A stretch of 48,470 nucleotides of DNA from Xanthomonas bromi (lineage in GTDB: Bacteria > Pseudomonadota > Gammaproteobacteria > Xanthomonadales > Xanthomonadaceae). This document shows, one piece after another, positions 9,432 to 19,159 of this stretch; the stretch's first letter is position 1, and each line of letters begins with the position of its first letter. Location: assembly GCF_900092025.1 (NCBI RefSeq), contig NZ_FLTX01000017.1, positions 1 through 48,470 on the forward strand, given 5' to 3'. The notes beneath the pieces are model-generated. The model saw only the letters and a list, made by a program, of their open reading frames with translations. It had not been told where the DNA came from and searched no databases. Made by a program: the position numbers and the translations under genes.

Positions 9432-9767
9432 TCAGACGTTGCGCGGGGCGAACATGATGACCGCCATGCCGAGCAGACAGCAGGCGGCACCGAGCAGATC
9501 CCAGCGGGTCGGGATGATACGGTCAACCCACCACAACCACAGCAAGGCACTGGCGATATAGACCCCGCCGTAGGCGGCATACACGCGCCCGCTGGCAGCC
9601 GGATGCAGACTCAACAGCCACACGAAGATCGCAAGGCTCAGCGTGCTGGGCAGCAGCAACCACACGCTGCCGCCTTTTCGCAGCCATAGATAAGGGAGGT
9701 AGCAACCGACCAATTCGGCTGCGGCGGTGGCGACAAAGAGCAACAGCGTGGTCAGCGCGCTGCTCAT
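9432..9767 (-). CDS. ynfA: UPF0060/YnfA family membrane protein
   Basis: A 111-residue small inner-membrane protein with four hydrophobic helices, resembling the YnfA (UPF0060) family of the small multidrug resistance superfamily. Landmarks are '[22 protein letters not shown]', '[18 protein letters not shown]' and '[20 protein letters not shown]'. Its ATG overlaps the mazG stop in an ATGA, so it is translationally coupled to mazG. The frame extends upstream through mazG, but that reading has no family support. Transported substrate is unknown. Confidence 0.85.
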   Translation of the reverse strand: MSSALTTLLLFVATAAAELVGCYLPYLWLRKGGSVWLLLPSTLSLAIFVWLLSLHPAASGRVYAAYGGVYIASALLWLWWVDRIIPTRWDLLGAACCLLGMAVIMFAPRNV

Positions 9768-10618
9768 GCGTGCGGCGCGGCGCTGGCATCCAGCTGCGCG
9801 GCGGCAGATTCGTCGCGCTTGACCTGTTGCCATAGTGCTTCCTGTGCACTCAGCGACAACGTATCCAGCGTGGTGCCCTGCGCGTGCGCATGCGCTTCCA
9901 TCGCACGGAAGCGACGTTCGAATTTCAGGTTGGCGTGCCGCAGCGCGGCGCCGACATCGACCTTGGCATGCCGGGCCAGATTGGCACAGACGAACAACAC
10001 ATCCCCCAGTTCGTCTTCCAGCCGGGCCTGGTTGTCGGCGACCGGGCCGCGTGCGAATTCCACACGCAGTTCTTCGATTTCTTCCTGCAGTTTTTCCAGC
10101 ACCGGGGCCGGGCCGGGCCAGTCGAACCCCACCCGCGCCGCGCGCGACTGCAGTTTGGTGGAGCGCTGCCATTCGGGCAGCCCGCGCGCGATGCCGGCAA
10201 GCGCGGAGTCGTCCTGATTGCCGGCGGCGCGGCGTTCTTCGCGCTTGATCTGCTCCCAATTGACGCTCACCGCCTGCGCATCGTGCGCCTGTTGCGCAGC
10301 GAACACATGCGGGTGGCGCCGCACCAGTTTGTCGCTGAGCGTGGCGACCACGTCGGCGAACCCGAATGCCCCTTGCTCGGCCGCCATCTGCGCGTGAAAA
10401 ATCACCTGCAGCAACAGATCGCCCAACTCGTCGCGCAGGCCAACCAGGTCGTTGCGGTCGATCGCATCGGCCACTTCGTAGGCTTCTTCGATGGTGTACG
10501 GCGCAATGCTGGCGAAGGTCTGCTGCACATCCCAGGGGCAGCCGTGTTCGCGATCGCGCAGGCGTGCCATCAACTGCAACAACTGCTGGATGTCGCCGGT
10601 GGACGGGGTCTGAGGCAT
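9764..10618 (-). CDS. mazG: Nucleoside triphosphate pyrophosphohydrolase MazG
   Basis: A 284-residue cytoplasmic house-cleaning enzyme that hydrolyses NTPs and dNTPs to NMP and pyrophosphate. The metal-binding ExxE...ExxD signature is visible as '[11 protein letters not shown]' and '[19 protein letters not shown]' in the first MazG domain. A second MazG domain has 'EELRVEF' and '[18 protein letters not shown]'. Length fits the two-domain family. A ribosome binding site (agga) precedes the ATG. The gene overlaps the ynfA-like gene downstream by 4 bases. Confidence 0.95.
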   Translation of the reverse strand: MPQTPSTGDIQQLLQLMARLRDREHGCPWDVQQTFASIAPYTIEEAYEVADAIDRNDLVGLRDELGDLLLQVIFHAQMAAEQGAFGFADVVATLSDKLVRRHPHVFAAQQAHDAQAVSVNWEQIKREERRAAGNQDDSALAGIARGLPEWQRSTKLQSRAARVGFDWPGPAPVLEKLQEEIEELRVEFARGPVADNQARLEDELGDVLFVCANLARHAKVDVGAALRHANLKFERRFRAMEAHAHAQGTTLDTLSLSAQEALWQQVKRDESAAAQLDASAAPHA

Positions 10619-10799
10619 CGTGTGTTCCTGGAACCTTTGGAAATGAGTGCGCTACCGGCGGCAGGTCGCAGGCGACGTGCGCGGCCATCGCACCCCGCTG
10701 CGGCATGTGGCACACAACCGCGTGCGGGGACGGAGTGTACCTTTCAGTTGGTCAGGACCTTGCGCAGCCACGCCATCGCGAAGACCGCACGCACGCCGC

Positions 10800-11600
10800 T
10801 CACGCCAGCCAATCGCGCCAGGGCAGATTGGGGTCGCCCAGTGCGATGAAGTCGCCGTTGAGCAAGGTATCGCGGCGGTTGTAGCGAAACGGTTTGCCGC
10901 TACCGCCGGCCAGCAACACGCCGCCAGCGGCATGCAGCACGCACTGGCCGGCGGCGGTGTCCCACTCGGAGGTGGGACCGAAGCGCGGATACACATCCAG
11001 ATCGCCTTCGGCGATGCGGCAGAACTTCAACGACGACCCTTGCGCCACCACGTCGATCTGGCCCATGCGCTCCAGCGCGGCAGCGGTGCGCGCGTCGCGG
11101 TGCGAACGGCTGGCAGCCACGCGCAACGGCGTCGCCGCCGGGGTGCGCGTGTGCAGCATCTCGTCGCGGTCGCCGTCGCGGCGGAATGCGTTTTCGCCGC
11201 GTGCGGCATACCAGACCCGCCCATCGACCGGCGCCTGCACCACCCCGAGCACCGGCGCGCCCATATGGATGAGTGCGATGTTGACGCTGAACTCGCCATT
11301 GCGCTTGACGAACTCGCGGGTGCCATCGAGCGGATCGACCAGCCAGTAACTGGTCCAGTACTGGCGTTGTTCCCAGGCCACGTGCGCAGACTCTTCCGAC
11401 AGCACCGGCACATCCGGGGTGATCCGCCGCAGGCCTTCGACGATGACGCGGTTGGCGGCCAGGTCGGCCTGGGTCAGCGGACTGGCGTCGTCCTTGATCT
11501 CCACCGCGAAGTCCTGCGCGTAGACCTCCATGATTGCGGCGCCGGCATCGCGCGCGATGGCGATCACGGTTTCGCGCAGTTCCATCGGAATGCGGATCAT
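10800..11600 (-). CDS. cysQ: 3'(2'),5'-bisphosphate nucleotidase CysQ
   Basis: A 266-residue member of the inositol monophosphatase-like superfamily. It removes the 3' phosphate from adenosine 3',5'-bisphosphate (PAP) made during sulfate assimilation. The metal-binding motifs are visible: 'LSEESAHV', 'WLVDPLDGTREFVKRNGEFSVNIALI' and 'SEWDTAAGQCVLHAAGG'. The start at 11600 gives MIRIPMELRETVIAIARDAG and overlaps the nudE stop as ATGA, so nudE and cysQ are coupled. Confidence 0.93.
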   Translation of the reverse strand: MIRIPMELRETVIAIARDAGAAIMEVYAQDFAVEIKDDASPLTQADLAANRVIVEGLRRITPDVPVLSEESAHVAWEQRQYWTSYWLVDPLDGTREFVKRNGEFSVNIALIHMGAPVLGVVQAPVDGRVWYAARGENAFRRDGDRDEMLHTRTPAATPLRVAASRSHRDARTAAALERMGQIDVVAQGSSLKFCRIAEGDLDVYPRFGPTSEWDTAAGQCVLHAAGGVLLAGGSGKPFRYNRRDTLLNGDFIALGDPNLPWRDWLA

Positions 11601-12145
11601 GGGTTGCGCTCCAGCCACTCGCGCGCAATGAACAAGGCGGCCAGCGAGCGGCCTTCGGAAAAATCTTCGCGCAGCATCAATTCGTCCAGGCGTGCGATCG
11701 GCCACGGCACCACGTCCATCTCTTCCGGCTCGTCGCCGACCAGGCGCTCGGGGTAGAGGTCGCGTGCCAGCACCAGCCAGGATTGGTGACTCATATAAGT
11801 AGGAGCGAGCGTCATCGCGCGCAGCACCTGTAGCTGGCGCGCGCCGTAGCCGGCTTCTTCCTTGAGCTCGCGATCGGCGGCCTGCTCGGGGGTCTCTCCG
11901 GCGTCGATGCGGCCCTTCACCAGACCCAGCTCGTAGCGATGCACGCCGGCGGCATATTCGCGCACCAGCAGCACGGTTTGCGCATCGAGCATCGGCACCA
12001 CCACCACGGCCCCGTGGCCCTGGCTGAGTTGACGTTCGTAGATACGGCGCTGCCCGTTGGAAAATTCCAGATCCAGCTGCTGGCGACGGAACGGCCCGTC
12101 ACCCAGATCGGTGATTTTGTGGATGGTCGGCAGGCGCGAGCTCAT
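11597..12145 (-). CDS. nudE: ADP compounds hydrolase NudE (Nudix)
   Basis: A 182-residue Nudix hydrolase that acts on ADP-ribose-type nucleotides. The Nudix box G-x5-E-x7-R-E-U-x-E-E-x-G-U is complete: it begins at 'GRIDAGETPEQAADRELKEE' and ends AGY. The 'YELGLVKGRID' strand before it and 'YMSHQSWLVLARDLYPERLVGDEPE' split around residue 125 are typical of NudE. The ATG at 12145 is divergent from bioA with only 41 bases between them. Confidence 0.92.
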   Translation of the reverse strand: MSSRLPTIHKITDLGDGPFRRQQLDLEFSNGQRRIYERQLSQGHGAVVVVPMLDAQTVLLVREYAAGVHRYELGLVKGRIDAGETPEQAADRELKEEAGYGARQLQVLRAMTLAPTYMSHQSWLVLARDLYPERLVGDEPEEMDVVPWPIARLDELMLREDFSEGRSLAALFIAREWLERNP

Positions 12146-12186
12146 GCGTCGCACGCAGCCGCAAAGCGGGCCGATAGAATAGGCGG

Positions 12187-13605
12187 ATGCATCGACATGT
12201 CCATGAACCCGAAATCCTAGCAGACCCTGCAGCCGCACAAACTGCCGACCAGTGGCGGCAACGCGATCTTGACGTGGTGTGGCACCCCTGCACGCAGATG
12301 CGTGAGCACCCGCACACGCTGCCACTGGTGCCGATCGCGCGTGGCGAAGGCGCGTGGCTGGTTGGCCATGACGGCCGCCGCTATCTGGACGCGGTCAGTA
12401 GTTGGTGGACCAACCTGTTCGGACATACCGAACCGCGCATCGGCGCGGCCATCGCGCGCCAGGCCGGCGAACTGGAGCAGGTGATGTTGGCCGGCTTCAC
12501 GCATATGCCGGCCGTGCAACTGGCCGAGCAGTTGTTGGCGATCGCGCCGCGCCAGGCCGGACGCGCACCGTTGTCCAAGGTGTTCTATGCCGATAACGGA
12601 TCGGCCGGCGTGGAGGTGGCGCTGAAGATGGCCTTCCACTACTTCCACAATCGTGGCGAGCACCGGCGGACGCGCTTCATTGCGCTGGAGAACGGGTATC
12701 ACGGCGAGACCATCGGCGCACTGTCGGTCGGCGATATTCCGCTCTACCGACGGGTATATGCGCCGCTGTTGCTGGAGTCGATATTCACGCCCTCGCCCGA
12801 TGCCTACCTGGCCGAGCCCGGACAGAGCGCCGAAGACTACGCGCTGCAGGCGGCCGATGCGCTGCAGGCAGTGTTCGAACGATCGCCAGGCGAAATCTGT
12901 GCGCTGATTCTGGAGCCGCGCGTGCAATGCGCAGGCGGGATGCGCATGTACCACCCGGCGTATCTGCGCCGTGCACGCGAGCTGTGCGATGCCCACGGCG
13001 CGTTCTTGATCGCCGACGAAATCGCCACCGGCTTCGGTCGTACCGGCACCCTGTTCGCCTGCGAACAGGCCGGCGTGATGCCCGATCTGTTGTGCCTGTC
13101 GAAGGGGTTGACCGGCGGCTTCCTGCCGCTGTCGGCGGTACTGGCCACGCAGCAGGTATACGACGCCTTCCTGGACGATTCGCGCGAGCGTGCGTTCCTG
13201 CATTCGCACAGCTACACCGGCAACCCGTTGGCATGCGCGGCGGCGTTGGCGACGTTGAAGATCTTCGCAGACGACGATGTGATTGCGCGCAACCAACCCA
13301 TCGCCGCGCGCATGCGTGAACTCGCTGCACAGGTCGGCGAACACCCGGCCGTGGCGGACGTGCGTCAGGCCGGCATGATCGTGGCCTTCGAGCTGACCCA
13401 GGGCGGCGACAAGCACACACCGTTTGCGGCTGCTGCACGCGTCGGCCTGAAGGCCTATCGCGCGGCGCTCGACAAGGGCGTGGTGCTGCGCCCGCTCGGC
13501 GACGTGCTGTACTGGATGCCGCCGTATTGCGTGGACGAGACGCACCTTGCGTTGCTGGCGGCCACGACGCGCCACGCCATCGCCGAGGCCGTTGCATGCG
13601 CCTGA
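12187..13605 (+). CDS. bioA: Adenosylmethionine-8-amino-7-oxononanoate aminotransferase
   Basis: A 472-residue class III PLP aminotransferase of biotin synthesis that uses S-adenosylmethionine as amino donor to make 7,8-diaminopelargonate. The PLP lysine is K306 in 'LCLSKGLTGGFLPL'. 'WHPCTQM' (residues 32-38), 'SSWWTNLFGH', 'ENGYHGETIGALSVGD' and 'IADEIATGFGRTG' are BioA hallmarks. A TAGAAT hexamer ends 6 bases before the ATG, so either the mRNA is leaderless or transcription starts elsewhere. Its stop overlaps the rsmE start by 10 bases. Confidence 0.96.
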   Translation: MHRHVHEPEILADPAAAQTADQWRQRDLDVVWHPCTQMREHPHTLPLVPIARGEGAWLVGHDGRRYLDAVSSWWTNLFGHTEPRIGAAIARQAGELEQVMLAGFTHMPAVQLAEQLLAIAPRQAGRAPLSKVFYADNGSAGVEVALKMAFHYFHNRGEHRRTRFIALENGYHGETIGALSVGDIPLYRRVYAPLLLESIFTPSPDAYLAEPGQSAEDYALQAADALQAVFERSPGEICALILEPRVQCAGGMRMYHPAYLRRARELCDAHGAFLIADEIATGFGRTGTLFACEQAGVMPDLLCLSKGLTGGFLPLSAVLATQQVYDAFLDDSRERAFLHSHSYTGNPLACAAALATLKIFADDDVIARNQPIAARMRELAAQVGEHPAVADVRQAGMIVAFELTQGGDKHTPFAAAARVGLKAYRAALDKGVVLRPLGDVLYWMPPYCVDETHLALLAATTRHAIAEAVACA

Positions 13606-14330
13606 CCCGCTCGCATGTCGCGGTGCCACTGCACTGCGACCAGGAAGTGACGTTGCCGGAAGCCTCCGCCAATCACCTGCTGCGCGTGCTGCGACTGCGC
13701 GAGGGCGATGCCTGCATCCTGTTCAACGGCGACGGCAGCGACTACCACGCGCGCATCACCGTGGCGGGCAAGCGCGACGCACGCGCGCTGGTGGAACGCG
13801 CAGAGCCACTTTCCAACGAATCGCCGCTGCGAATCACCCTGATGCAGGGCATCGCACGCGGCGAGAAGATGGATCTGATCCTGCAGAAGGCGACCGAATT
13901 GGGCGTTGCGGCGATCGTGCCGGTGATTGCCGAGCGCACCGAGGTCAAGCTAGATGCTGCGCGCACGGAAAAACGCATTGCACATTGGCGCAGCGTGGTG
14001 GTGTCGGCTTGCGAGCAGTCAGGGCGCGCCCGCATTCCCACCGTCGCCGCACCGCTGGGTCTGCAGGACGCAGCACAGGCCAGCGACGCGCATGCGTTAC
14101 GGCTGACCCTGGACCCGCAGGGCGAGCAGCGCCCGGGCACGCTGGCATCGAGCATCCAGCGGCACATCGTCGTGGCGATCGGGCCCGAAGGTGGTTGGTC
14201 GGCACGCGATCGCGCCGTGCTTGCCGATGCGGGCTTCACCGGCCTGCAACTGGGACCACGCATCCTGCGCACGGAAACCGCCGGCCTAGCGGCCATCGCG
14301 GCGCTGCAGTCGCGGTTCGGAGATCTGTAA
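13596..14330 (+). CDS. rsmE: 16S rRNA m3U1498 methyltransferase RsmE
   Basis: A 244-residue SPOUT-class methyltransferase that methylates N3 of U1498 in 16S rRNA. The N-terminal PUA-like domain ('NHLLRVLRLREGDACILFNGDG') is followed by the knotted SAM-binding domain, with 'IAIGPEGGWS'-type 'VVAIGPEGGWSARD' and 'LQLGPRILRTETAGLAAI' motifs. The ATG at 13596 lies inside the end of bioA, giving a 10-base overlap that points to coupling. A longer frame upstream has no family support. Confidence 0.95.
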   Translation: MRLTRSHVAVPLHCDQEVTLPEASANHLLRVLRLREGDACILFNGDGSDYHARITVAGKRDARALVERAEPLSNESPLRITLMQGIARGEKMDLILQKATELGVAAIVPVIAERTEVKLDAARTEKRIAHWRSVVVSACEQSGRARIPTVAAPLGLQDAAQASDAHALRLTLDPQGEQRPGTLASSIQRHIVVAIGPEGGWSARDRAVLADAGFTGLQLGPRILRTETAGLAAIAALQSRFGDL

Positions 14331-14669
14331 GGGGATCGCGATTGCGGAAACGAAAATGGTGCGCGAAGGGTTGCGTTGCGGAGCGAGCCAGAGGCTAAGC
14401 CGTTATCCCTGATGAGAACCGAGACGCGCCGAAGCGCGCTGGCGCGCGATTCGGCGTTGCCAGGTGTGCCGCACGTTGCCTGATGGCGTTGTCACACGCT
14501 GCGGCGGAGAACGCAGGCGGTAGGTACCCAATCCACAGGCGTCACACCAGCGGACTTGTATGGCCCCAAAAGGAATACACGCAAGAGCGCCCCTAGCTGC
14601 GATGTAGCGCTCTTGGTAACGCCTCATCGCGCCCTTGGGCGCTCCCATGAAGTGATCGCGATCCGGGTG
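14331..14669. other. Gene-free interval between rsmE and glk
   Basis: Two convergent genes end here. Around 14423-14456 a GC-rich imperfect inverted repeat (cgccgaagcgcgc / gcgcgcgattcggcg) could form a hairpin but has no T-run. An 81-codon minus-strand frame lies at 14403-14648 with no ribosome binding site and no recognisable family; I do not call it. Confidence 0.4.
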
Positions 14670-15686
14670 TCAGCGACCGTGCTGCAGGAACCAGCTGGCT
14701 GCACCGATGACGCCGAGCTGGCCGTGTTCGACGATGCTCACCGGCACCTGTTCCAGCGCTGGACGCAAAGCACCCTTGTCGAGCAGGCGTGCGACGAAAG
14801 CGCTGTCGGCAACAAAAGTGGCGATCTGCGGCAGGAAGCCGCCAGCCAGATAGACACCGCTACGGACGCCATACAGCAACATCAGGTCGCCGACCACGCT
14901 GCCCATGAACCCGCAGAACGCCTGCAAGGCGTCATGCGCCAATCCATCGTTGCCGGCCAATGCGGCAGCGGTGATATCGGCGGGGCTGGCATGGACCACG
15001 GTGTCGCCACGCAAGGCGGCCAAGGCGATGTACAGATTCAACAGTCCCGGACCGGACAACAGCGTCTCGGTGCCCACGTGGGTGCGCGTGCGCCGCAGTT
15101 CCTGCAGCAGCGCCACTTCCAGATCACTGGCAGGCGCCAGTGCTGCGTGGCCGGCTTCGGTGGGCAACACCACCGGGTGGCCACCGTTGGGGATCCACAA
15201 GGCCGCGCCCAGGCCCGTTCCCGGGCCAAGCACCAACGCCGGGCCAGCGGCACCTTGCGCCGGGCCGGACAACTGCATGACCTGGTTGCCGACCATGTAA
15301 TTGGCCGCATAGGCGACCGCTTCGAAATCGTTGACCAGATGCAAGGCCTGCATGTCGAGCTGGCGGCGAATCTGCTCGGGCGCCAGCACCCAGGGCAAAT
15401 TGGCGGTGATCACGCTGCCGTCTTCCAGCGCGTAACCGGCGCTGGCGATCACGCCTCGGTGCACCGGTTCGCAACCCAACTCCGCGAAGAACGCGGCCAT
15501 GATCTCGGCGAGGCCCGGATACTCGGCGCAGCGGTACTTGCGGTAGTCCAGCACCGTCACCGGCTTGCCCGCGTCATTGCTTTCGCACACCAGCGCCAGG
15601 CGCACGTGCGTCCCGCCCACATCGGCGGCAACGAAGGGTTCGGGGCGCGGAAAGGCCACCGCTTCCATTGGACTGCTTGCGCTCAC
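14670..15686 (-). CDS. glk: Glucokinase
   Basis: A 338-residue cytosolic sugar kinase of the bacterial glucokinase family that phosphorylates glucose with ATP. Landmarks are the phosphate-binding 'VAADVGGTHVRLALV', 'HLVNDFEAVAYA' (catalytic Asp), 'LVLGPGTGLGAAL' and 'LPTEAGHAALAP'. I chose the GTG at 15686 because an aggag ribosome binding site lies 6 bases before it. It diverges from the TonB-dependent transporter and has a NagR-like operator 68 bases upstream, so it is probably co-regulated with the N-glycan genes to phosphorylate the released sugars. Confidence 0.92.
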   Translation of the reverse strand: MSASSPMEAVAFPRPEPFVAADVGGTHVRLALVCESNDAGKPVTVLDYRKYRCAEYPGLAEIMAAFFAELGCEPVHRGVIASAGYALEDGSVITANLPWVLAPEQIRRQLDMQALHLVNDFEAVAYAANYMVGNQVMQLSGPAQGAAGPALVLGPGTGLGAALWIPNGGHPVVLPTEAGHAALAPASDLEVALLQELRRTRTHVGTETLLSGPGLLNLYIALAALRGDTVVHASPADITAAALAGNDGLAHDALQAFCGFMGSVVGDLMLLYGVRSGVYLAGGFLPQIATFVADSAFVARLLDKGALRPALEQVPVSIVEHGQLGVIGAASWFLQHGR

Positions 15687-15750
15687 GCATTCTCCTGATC
15701 AGTGGCGGCGGCTGGCGTCGTCACCCATTGTCCGACGAACGGCAAACGGG

Positions 15751-15768
15751 GTAGACAACGTTGTCAGC
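15751..15768. promoter_or_regulatory. NagR-like (LacI family) operator upstream of glk
   Basis: GACAACGTTGTC at 15754-15765 is a perfect 12-bp palindrome that matches the core of the published Xanthomonas NagR box (as I recall it, AATGACARCGYTGTCATT). It lies 68 bases before the glk start. Assignment to NagR is by motif resemblance only. Confidence 0.55.
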
Positions 15769-16037
15769 AATCGTCTTGTAACGCAACTGTGTCAATCGCG
15801 AATCGGCCAGATTGCGGCATCACTTGTCCTTCACCAAAAACCTGCGCTTGAAACGACGATTCCGGCATAAATTCAGCGCTAGAGGATGACGTTGCGGTGT
15901 TTGCGATAGAACGCGACGATGGTGAAAGTCGTGCTTGCAAGGAGCATTGCGCAAGCTGCGCGGCGGAACGCGCGTCCATCCTTGTAAATGCTGCATTGCA
16001 GCGCAATCGCAGCCACGACAGAGATCTGTGACGATGT

Positions 16038-16055
16038 GTTGACAACGCTGTCAGG
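16038..16055. promoter_or_regulatory. NagR-like (LacI family) operator upstream of TonB transporter
   Basis: TGACAACGCTGTCA at 16040-16053 fits the NagR consensus core TGACARCGYTGTCA at every position. It lies about 330 bases before the transporter ATG. The remaining gene-free sequence up to 16385 shows no other clear signal, so the transporter leader appears long. Confidence 0.6.
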
Positions 16056-16385
16056 GCTACGCAGACTCGATCCAAATCGGAGTTCTGGCAGGAGGGGCCA
16101 TGGACTGTTCGGTACTGAGAACGGGCACTCCCTCGCCTGGCATTCCAGATTTGTGAGTTGTGCGTCGCCAGACGTTCCACTCGCTGATGTGCGTTTAGCT
16201 CCACCGCTTCACCACACGGGGGACACCTCCTTCACCACGCGAATCGCATGCACCTGCTTCGGGAGAAGCGTGCCGGCGGAATCACCGCGATCGGTCAGGG
16301 CGTGTTGTTTTGCCGGCCACGCCGAGCGCGTTGCGTCCTAATTGCAGGGCAGCGCGCTCACAGCACTAACCAATGAGGTTTAGCC

Positions 16386-19076
16386 ATGCACAGCCGCACC
16401 ACGACGTTAGCACTCTGTATCACCGCCGCTCTGTACTGCTCCGGCTCTGCAATGGCTGCCGGACAAGAACAACAAGCCCCGGCCAGCACGCCGTCGGCCA
16501 CCACCGAGCTGGACACCGTCACCGTTACCGGCTACCGCGCGTCGCTGGAAAAGAGCCAGGCGGTCAAGCGCTCGGCCAACTCCATCGTCGACGCGATCAG
16601 CGCCGAGGACATCGGCAAGTTCCCGGACGTCAATGCGGCCGAATCGCTGTCGCATCTTCCGGGTATCAGCGTGGACCGCCAGTTCGGCGAAGGCGAAAAG
16701 GTCAGCATCAACGGCACGGACCCGGCGTTGAACCGCGTCCTGCTCAATGGCCAGACCATCGCTTCGGGCGACTGGGGCGGCAACCCGACCGATACCAGCG
16801 GCCGTACCTTCAACTACACGCTGCTGTCGCCGGAAATCATCGGCCTGATGGAGGTCTACAAGACCCCCGAAGCGCGCATCGATGAGGGTTCGATCGGCGG
16901 CACCGTGATCGTGCACACCCGCAAGCCGCTGGACCTGCCCAAGAACACCGTCCGCGGTTCGGTCGGCTACAACTACAACGATCGCTCGGAAGAAGGTAAT
17001 CCGCGCGGTTCGGCGCTGTGGAGTTGGAAGAACGACGACGAGACCTTCGGCGCGTTGATTTCGGCCACCCATGACGAGCAGGACCTGGCGCGCGCCGGTA
17101 TCGAATACTTCGGCTATACCACCGGCGACAAGATTCCGCCGACCGCCACGATCACTGGCGACGGCAGCAACGTCGCCACCGCACGCGTCCCGGCCGGCAT
17201 CAGCAGCGCGTTCTTCCAGCAAACCCGCGAGCGCAACGGCTTGCAGGGCGCGTTGCAGTGGAAGCCGGACGAGAACAACGAATTCAATCTGACCGGTATC
17301 TACATCAAGGGCAAGTACAACAACTACAGTCAGGCGCGCTACGTGTGCCCGGCCTGTAACAACGATCTGGAAAAGGTAACCCGCGCCAATGTGGAGAACG
17401 GGGTGGTCACCTCGGCCACGGTGTCCGACAACACGCAAGGCGGCGTCAATGACCAGCCGTATGCGCAGATGGACACCAACTACCGCGAGAGCACCGTCAC
17501 CACCAAGAGCCTGAACCTGCGGCACGACTGGTCGGGCGAGAAGTGGGTGTTCACCACCCAGATCGGCGATACCGAGGCCACCGGCGGCAAGAACCCCGAA
17601 TACCTGATGAAGTACCTGATGCAGGATGGCGGGTACAACTACGCGTTCGACGGCCGCAATACCGCGGTGAACTACGACAACGGCGGCGCGGCCAACTGGG
17701 CGCTTCCTGGCAATCCGGCCGGACTGACTCCGGGCCAGCAAGGCAAAGTTCCGGGCACCAATACCGACATCATGCAGGCGGGCGGCATTTACTACCAGAA
17801 GAGCAAGGACCAGGAAAAATATTTCCAGTGGGATGCGTCGCGCGATCTGGCGCTGGGCCCGTTCAACAAACTGCAGTTCGGCTACAAGTACATCAATCAC
17901 GACAATGGCGTTGACGCACGCGGCAACCGCATCAACACCACCGACCCGGTTTCGTTGACGCAGTTCAACCCGGGTACTACGCAGAGCAGCCTGTACGACG
18001 GCCTGGGTGCCAGCGGCGACCTCACCACCTGGCCAACCGCCAACCTGGGCGCCGTGCGCCGTTATCTGTTGGCGCAGCCGCAAGGCCCCTATACCACCGA
18101 TTTCGGTGGCTCGTTCGACGTTAAAGAGATTACCCAGAACGTCTACACGCAGTTGAACTTCGAATCCGGCCAATGGCGCGGTAACGTCGGCGTGCGCCTG
18201 CTCGATACGACCGACAAGTCCGAGTATTGGCAAAGTGCCGACAATGGCGATAGCTACTCTCGCGTTGTGGAAACGCACGATTACCGCAAAGCGTTGCCGA
18301 GCTTCAATATCGCCTACGACGTGACCGACGATGCCGTGCTGCGCTTCTCGGCCGCCAAGGTCATGGCACGTCCGCGTTACGCCGATCTGGCGGGGTCGTT
18401 CACCGTCAACAGCGGCAACGGCAACCTGACCGCCAGCGGCGGTAATCCGGACTTGAAGCCTTACGAGTCAACCAACTACGACCTGGCGGCCGAGTGGTAT
18501 TTCGCGCCTTCGAGCATGTTGTCTGGTGAGGTGTTCTACCGGGACATCAGCTCGTACATCGTGAGCACCACCGTGGCCGAGCAACGTCCGGCAACAAGTT
18601 TGAATCCCGCTGGCCTTTATCAGGTAACTACGCCCACAAACGCCTCCGACGCCAAGGTCAAGGGTGCATCGATCAACTACCAGCAGACGTTCGGCCTGGG
18701 CTTCGGGTTGCAGGCGAACTACACGTTTGCCAAATCCGATGCGAGCTCCGGCTTGAACCTGCCCTACCTGTCGCGCGACACCTACAACGTGATCCCGTAT
18801 TGGGAACACGGCGACTGGACGGTGCGCGTGAACTACAGCTACCGCTCCAAGTACTTCACCCAGATCGGACGCCTGGGATCGGAAGACTTCTCGGACAGCT
18901 ACAAGCAGCTGGATTTGACCGCCTCGTATCAGATCACCGACTACATGGGTCTCACCTTCGGCGCCACCAACCTGCTGGATTCCACCTACCGCTTGTACAG
19001 CGGAACCAGGGACACCCCGACGGCGTTCTACAAGAACGGTCGCGGCTACCAGGCCCAGCTGAACTTCAAGTTCTGA
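16386..19076 (+). CDS. TonB-dependent outer-membrane transporter of the nix locus
   Basis: An 896-residue outer-membrane receptor of the Xanthomonas-Caulobacter TonB-dependent type. Residues 1-24 are a signal peptide. A TonB-box-like region 'LDTVTVTGYRASLEKS' lies at about 42-57, and a plug domain follows ('AAESLSHLPGISVDRQ', 'SINGTDPALNRVLLNGQ'). Beta-barrel strands run to the terminal aromatic 'QLNFKF'. One loop carries a CPAC pair near residue 320. Placement before nixE and behind a NagR-like box suggests it imports N-glycan fragments or GlcNAc-containing sugars. It matches the transporter of the Xanthomonas nix locus (probably named nixD), but I am not certain of the symbol. Confidence 0.88.
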   Translation: MHSRTTTLALCITAALYCSGSAMAAGQEQQAPASTPSATTELDTVTVTGYRASLEKSQAVKRSANSIVDAISAEDIGKFPDVNAAESLSHLPGISVDRQFGEGEKVSINGTDPALNRVLLNGQTIASGDWGGNPTDTSGRTFNYTLLSPEIIGLMEVYKTPEARIDEGSIGGTVIVHTRKPLDLPKNTVRGSVGYNYNDRSEEGNPRGSALWSWKNDDETFGALISATHDEQDLARAGIEYFGYTTGDKIPPTATITGDGSNVATARVPAGISSAFFQQTRERNGLQGALQWKPDENNEFNLTGIYIKGKYNNYSQARYVCPACNNDLEKVTRANVENGVVTSATVSDNTQGGVNDQPYAQMDTNYRESTVTTKSLNLRHDWSGEKWVFTTQIGDTEATGGKNPEYLMKYLMQDGGYNYAFDGRNTAVNYDNGGAANWALPGNPAGLTPGQQGKVPGTNTDIMQAGGIYYQKSKDQEKYFQWDASRDLALGPFNKLQFGYKYINHDNGVDARGNRINTTDPVSLTQFNPGTTQSSLYDGLGASGDLTTWPTANLGAVRRYLLAQPQGPYTTDFGGSFDVKEITQNVYTQLNFESGQWRGNVGVRLLDTTDKSEYWQSADNGDSYSRVVETHDYRKALPSFNIAYDVTDDAVLRFSAAKVMARPRYADLAGSFTVNSGNGNLTASGGNPDLKPYESTNYDLAAEWYFAPSSMLSGEVFYRDISSYIVSTTVAEQRPATSLNPAGLYQVTTPTNASDAKVKGASINYQQTFGLGFGLQANYTFAKSDASSGLNLPYLSRDTYNVIPYWEHGDWTVRVNYSYRSKYFTQIGRLGSEDFSDSYKQLDLTASYQITDYMGLTFGATNLLDSTYRLYSGTRDTPTAFYKNGRGYQAQLNFKF

Positions 19077-19086
19077 TGTAGTCCCG

Positions 19087-19123
19087 GCGCGCCACCGACC
19101 CTCCACGGTGGCGCGCTTTTTTT
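19087..19123 (+). terminator. Intrinsic terminator after TonB transporter
   Basis: A perfect 11-bp stem (gcgcgccaccg / cggtggcgcgc) with an 8-base loop is followed by seven T residues. It implies that nixE has its own promoter or depends on read-through. Confidence 0.92.
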
Positions 19124-19159
19124 GAGCGATGCGTTGCATGCGGCGCATAGCTTGATGTC

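Noticed and set aside
14403..14648. 81-codon minus-strand frame between rsmE and glk
   Set aside because: No ribosome binding site and no family; the CxxC pair alone is not enough.
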